DNA of 64,000 nucleotides from Shewanella psychropiezotolerans (GTDB taxonomy: Bacteria; Pseudomonadota; Gammaproteobacteria; Enterobacterales; Shewanellaceae). The first letter of the stretch is position 1. Each line of letters starts with the position of its first letter. The stretch lies in the NCBI RefSeq assembly GCF_007197555.1, contig NZ_CP041614.1:5386001-5450000 (forward strand), written 5' to 3'. Below are positions 62,286 through 64,000 of this stretch, piece by piece. Position numbers and translations under genes: made by a program. Under the pieces are notes generated by a model. That model did not search any database and was not told the origin of the DNA. It saw nothing but the letters and a program-made list of their open reading frames with translations.

Positions 62286-64000
62286 GTGACTGAAAAAGCG
62301 CTTAATACCGGCTCGTCAAACCAAGAAAGAAAACTCAGCTGGTTTGACGATACCTTACTGCTAGGCATCATGGCCGTACTCGCCGGCTGTGGTTTAATCT
62401 ACGAATATCTACTCTCCCATTATGCAGGTCGCATCCTTGGAGCATTAGAAGCCGCCATCTATACCATGATTGGCCTGATGATCGTCTCCATGGGCATAGG
62501 TGCATTCGCCGCCAGAAAGATACGCTGTGCCTACACAGGTTTTGCCGTACTCGAACTCAGCGTAGCCCTGTGTGGCTCACTAGCCATATTGGTCACTGCC
62601 GCCGTTATCGGCTTCGGACAACAACTGCCCCTGATCATAGCCAGCACATTAGGCTTACCGCCGGATCAACTCCCCGAAGGCGGCTTCATCGGCCTGTTAC
62701 AGCACCTGAGTGAATACCTCCCCTACTTCTGGGGCGTAGTGCTCGGCTTGATGATCGGCATGGAGATCCCCCTCATCGCTCGCGTGCGCCAATCTCTGTG
62801 TGATGAGCACCTGATGCACAATGCCGGCACCATCTATGGCGCCGACTACGTAGGTGCGGGTATAGGAGCCGCCATCTGGGTGACCTTTATGCTAGCCATA
62901 GATATTCAGCTTGCGGCGGCATTGACAGCCAGCTTTAATTTATTGGCAGGTTTTATCTTTATCTGGCGCTTCTGGGATCGAATCAAGTTCGTAAAGATTT
63001 TGTTGGTTGGCCATTTTATCGCATCGGGTATCTTACTCTTGTTGGCTTGGCACGGTCCCGGCTGGGAGCAAAACTTCAATAACTTGCTCTATAAAGATAA
63101 TGTTATCTATGCTAAGTCGACCCGTTTTCAGCAGCTCACCTTTACCGAGAGATTGAGAGGCAGTGGCATAGCTCCTGTTTATTCTTTGTATATCAATGGA
63201 CGATTGCAGTTCTCCAGTATCGATGAGCATATTTATCATGCATTTCTGGTCCATCCGACCATGGAAGCGGCGGCTCGCCACGATAGAGTCTTGATCATAG
63301 GCGGCGGCGATGGGTTAGGATTAAAACAAGTATTAAAGTGGCAACCTAAACACGTCACCCTGATGGATCTCGATAAAGATCTGCTGGCCCTGTTCACCTC
63401 TCACGACGCCGATATGCCAAAGCGATTAAGCCAAACTTTGCTTAAGCTCAATGGTGATGCCCTCAACGATCCTAGGGTCGAAGTCTTGGTAGACGATGCC
63501 TTTAATGGCGTAGATAAACTACTGAGGAAAGGTGAGAAATATGATGTCATCATAGTCGACCTACCAGACCCCAGCCATCCAGATCTCAATAAGCTATACT
63601 CAGATCTTTTTTATAAGAAACTAAAGGAACTCTTGAGTGCAGATGGTGCTCTAACAGTACAATCAACATCCCCCTACCATGCGCCTAAGGCCTTTATTTC
63701 TGTCGGAAAAACCTTAGCACTTGCAGGCTTCGATGTTAGCCAGTACCACCACAATGTGCCGAGTTTCGGTGAATGGGGCTGGAGTATAGCCACTGCATCG
63801 GGCAAGAATGCCAAGGCAAGACTGAGTGACATCGAACAGCTGTCGATAACAGATGACTGGCTGACGCCTGGGCTTATCAAGGGCGCTTTCGAGTTTCCAG
63901 GGAACTTCTATCAAGATATAGACAAGATTCAAGCCAACAGAATTGGCTCGATGCAGTTATACCAGTACCATCAGCAGGCCTGGAGAGAAAATCAGGGAGT
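62286..64000 (+). CDS. Membrane-bound spermidine-synthase-like protein (3' end outside window)
   Basis: The frame is open from GTG 62286 to the last base (571 codons). Residues about 20-260 contain around seven membrane helices. The soluble part that follows has the spermidine synthase motifs LIIGGGDGLGLKQVLKW, MDLDKDLLALF and IIVDLPDPSHPDLNKLYSDLFYKKL, i.e. the SAM/decarboxy-SAM fold with the D-L-P-D-P signature. Members of this fusion are annotated polyamine aminopropyltransferases, but the true product is uncertain. The GTG start has AAGAGA upstream. It is the third gene after the lipoprotein and DUF350 genes. Confidence 0.85.
   Translation, partial: MTEKALNTGSSNQERKLSWFDDTLLLGIMAVLAGCGLIYEYLLSHYAGRILGALEAAIYTMIGLMIVSMGIGAFAARKIRCAYTGFAVLELSVALCGSLAILVTAAVIGFGQQLPLIIASTLGLPPDQLPEGGFIGLLQHLSEYLPYFWGVVLGLMIGMEIPLIARVRQSLCDEHLMHNAGTIYGADYVGAGIGAAIWVTFMLAIDIQLAAALTASFNLLAGFIFIWRFWDRIKFVKILLVGHFIASGILLLLAWHGPGWEQNFNNLLYKDNVIYAKSTRFQQLTFTERLRGSGIAPVYSLYINGRLQFSSIDEHIYHAFLVHPTMEAAARHDRVLIIGGGDGLGLKQVLKWQPKHVTLMDLDKDLLALFTSHDADMPKRLSQTLLKLNGDALNDPRVEVLVDDAFNGVDKLLRKGEKYDVIIVDLPDPSHPDLNKLYSDLFYKKLKELLSADGALTVQSTSPYHAPKAFISVGKTLALAGFDVSQYHHNVPSFGEWGWSIATASGKNAKARLSDIEQLSITDDWLTPGLIKGAFEFPGNFYQDIDKIQANRIGSMQLYQYHQQAWRENQG

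Overview
The window reads as a chromosomal segment of a Gram-negative gammaproteobacterium, most likely Shewanella or a close Alteromonadales relative. The support is a gene order close to the Escherichia coli 3-minute region (mrcB-hrpB-thpR, sfsA-dksA-gluQ-pcnB-folK-panB-panC, yadG-yadH-hpt), several Shewanella/Vibrio-type families (DUF3581, a DUF4144-like protein, a glycine-riboswitch-controlled AGCS symporter, GlyGly-CTERM/choice-of-anchor-U proteins) and abundant outer-membrane porins. Genus is inferred from gene content, not from a marker gene. || Layout. 1-4.8 kb: the end of an SMC-like DUF3584 ATPase gene, a repeat-rich spacer, a Na+/alanine(glycine) symporter behind a tandem glycine riboswitch, and a DUF3581 gene. 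5.1-10.4 kb: envelope genes with an iron flavour: a FecA-like TonB receptor, a porin behind a Fur-box-like site, a covalent-FMN-type protein and a PepSY membrane protein. 10.5-11.7 kb: a second, divergent porin. 12.0-20.0 kb: an orphan type VI secretion cluster (Hcp, VgrG, DUF4123 adaptor, Tle1-type lipase effector, two DUF2931-like immunity candidates). 20.1-42.6 kb: mostly housekeeping (PBP1b, HrpB, ThpR, PepB, SfsA, DksA, GluQ, PcnB, FolK, PanB, PanC, YadGH, Hpt, UbiX, Mpl), interrupted by small accessory genes. 42.8-46.1 kb: a FetB-type permease and a LysR regulator divergent from pirin and isochorismatase-family genes. 46.1-57.0 kb: a surface-protein locus. 57.2-64 kb: glnE, then a lipoprotein / DUF350 / spermidine-synthase-like module that runs off the window. 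|| The most unusual locus is 46.1-57.0 kb on the minus strand. One 2801-codon gene encodes an N-terminal DUF4347 domain, 13 cadherin-like repeats, other Ig-like and calcium-binding modules, a choice-of-anchor-U-like domain and what looks like a complete GlyGly-CTERM sorting tail. Translation then continues in frame into a second signal-peptide-like segment and a 200-residue outer-membrane beta-barrel. Directly downstream are a stand-alone DUF4347 gene and a stand-alone beta-barrel gene homologous to the two ends of the giant protein. This suggests a polyprotein or fused adhesin-plus-anchor with a miniature two-gene paralogue. || Other notable points: pcnB appears to start at AUU, as in E. coli. 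The two T6SS immunity candidates have unlike N-terminal halves but almost identical C-terminal halves. An HlyD-family gene and yadG are each broken by one base, and a third gene may be broken in a C-run. Several unexplained regulatory-looking repeats occur: three 20-bp dyads at 11.85 kb, three 20-bp-phased direct repeats at 60.1 kb, a long hairpin at 36.7 kb, and CTAG-rich gene ends. No rRNA, tRNA, CRISPR array, transposase or integrase was seen.
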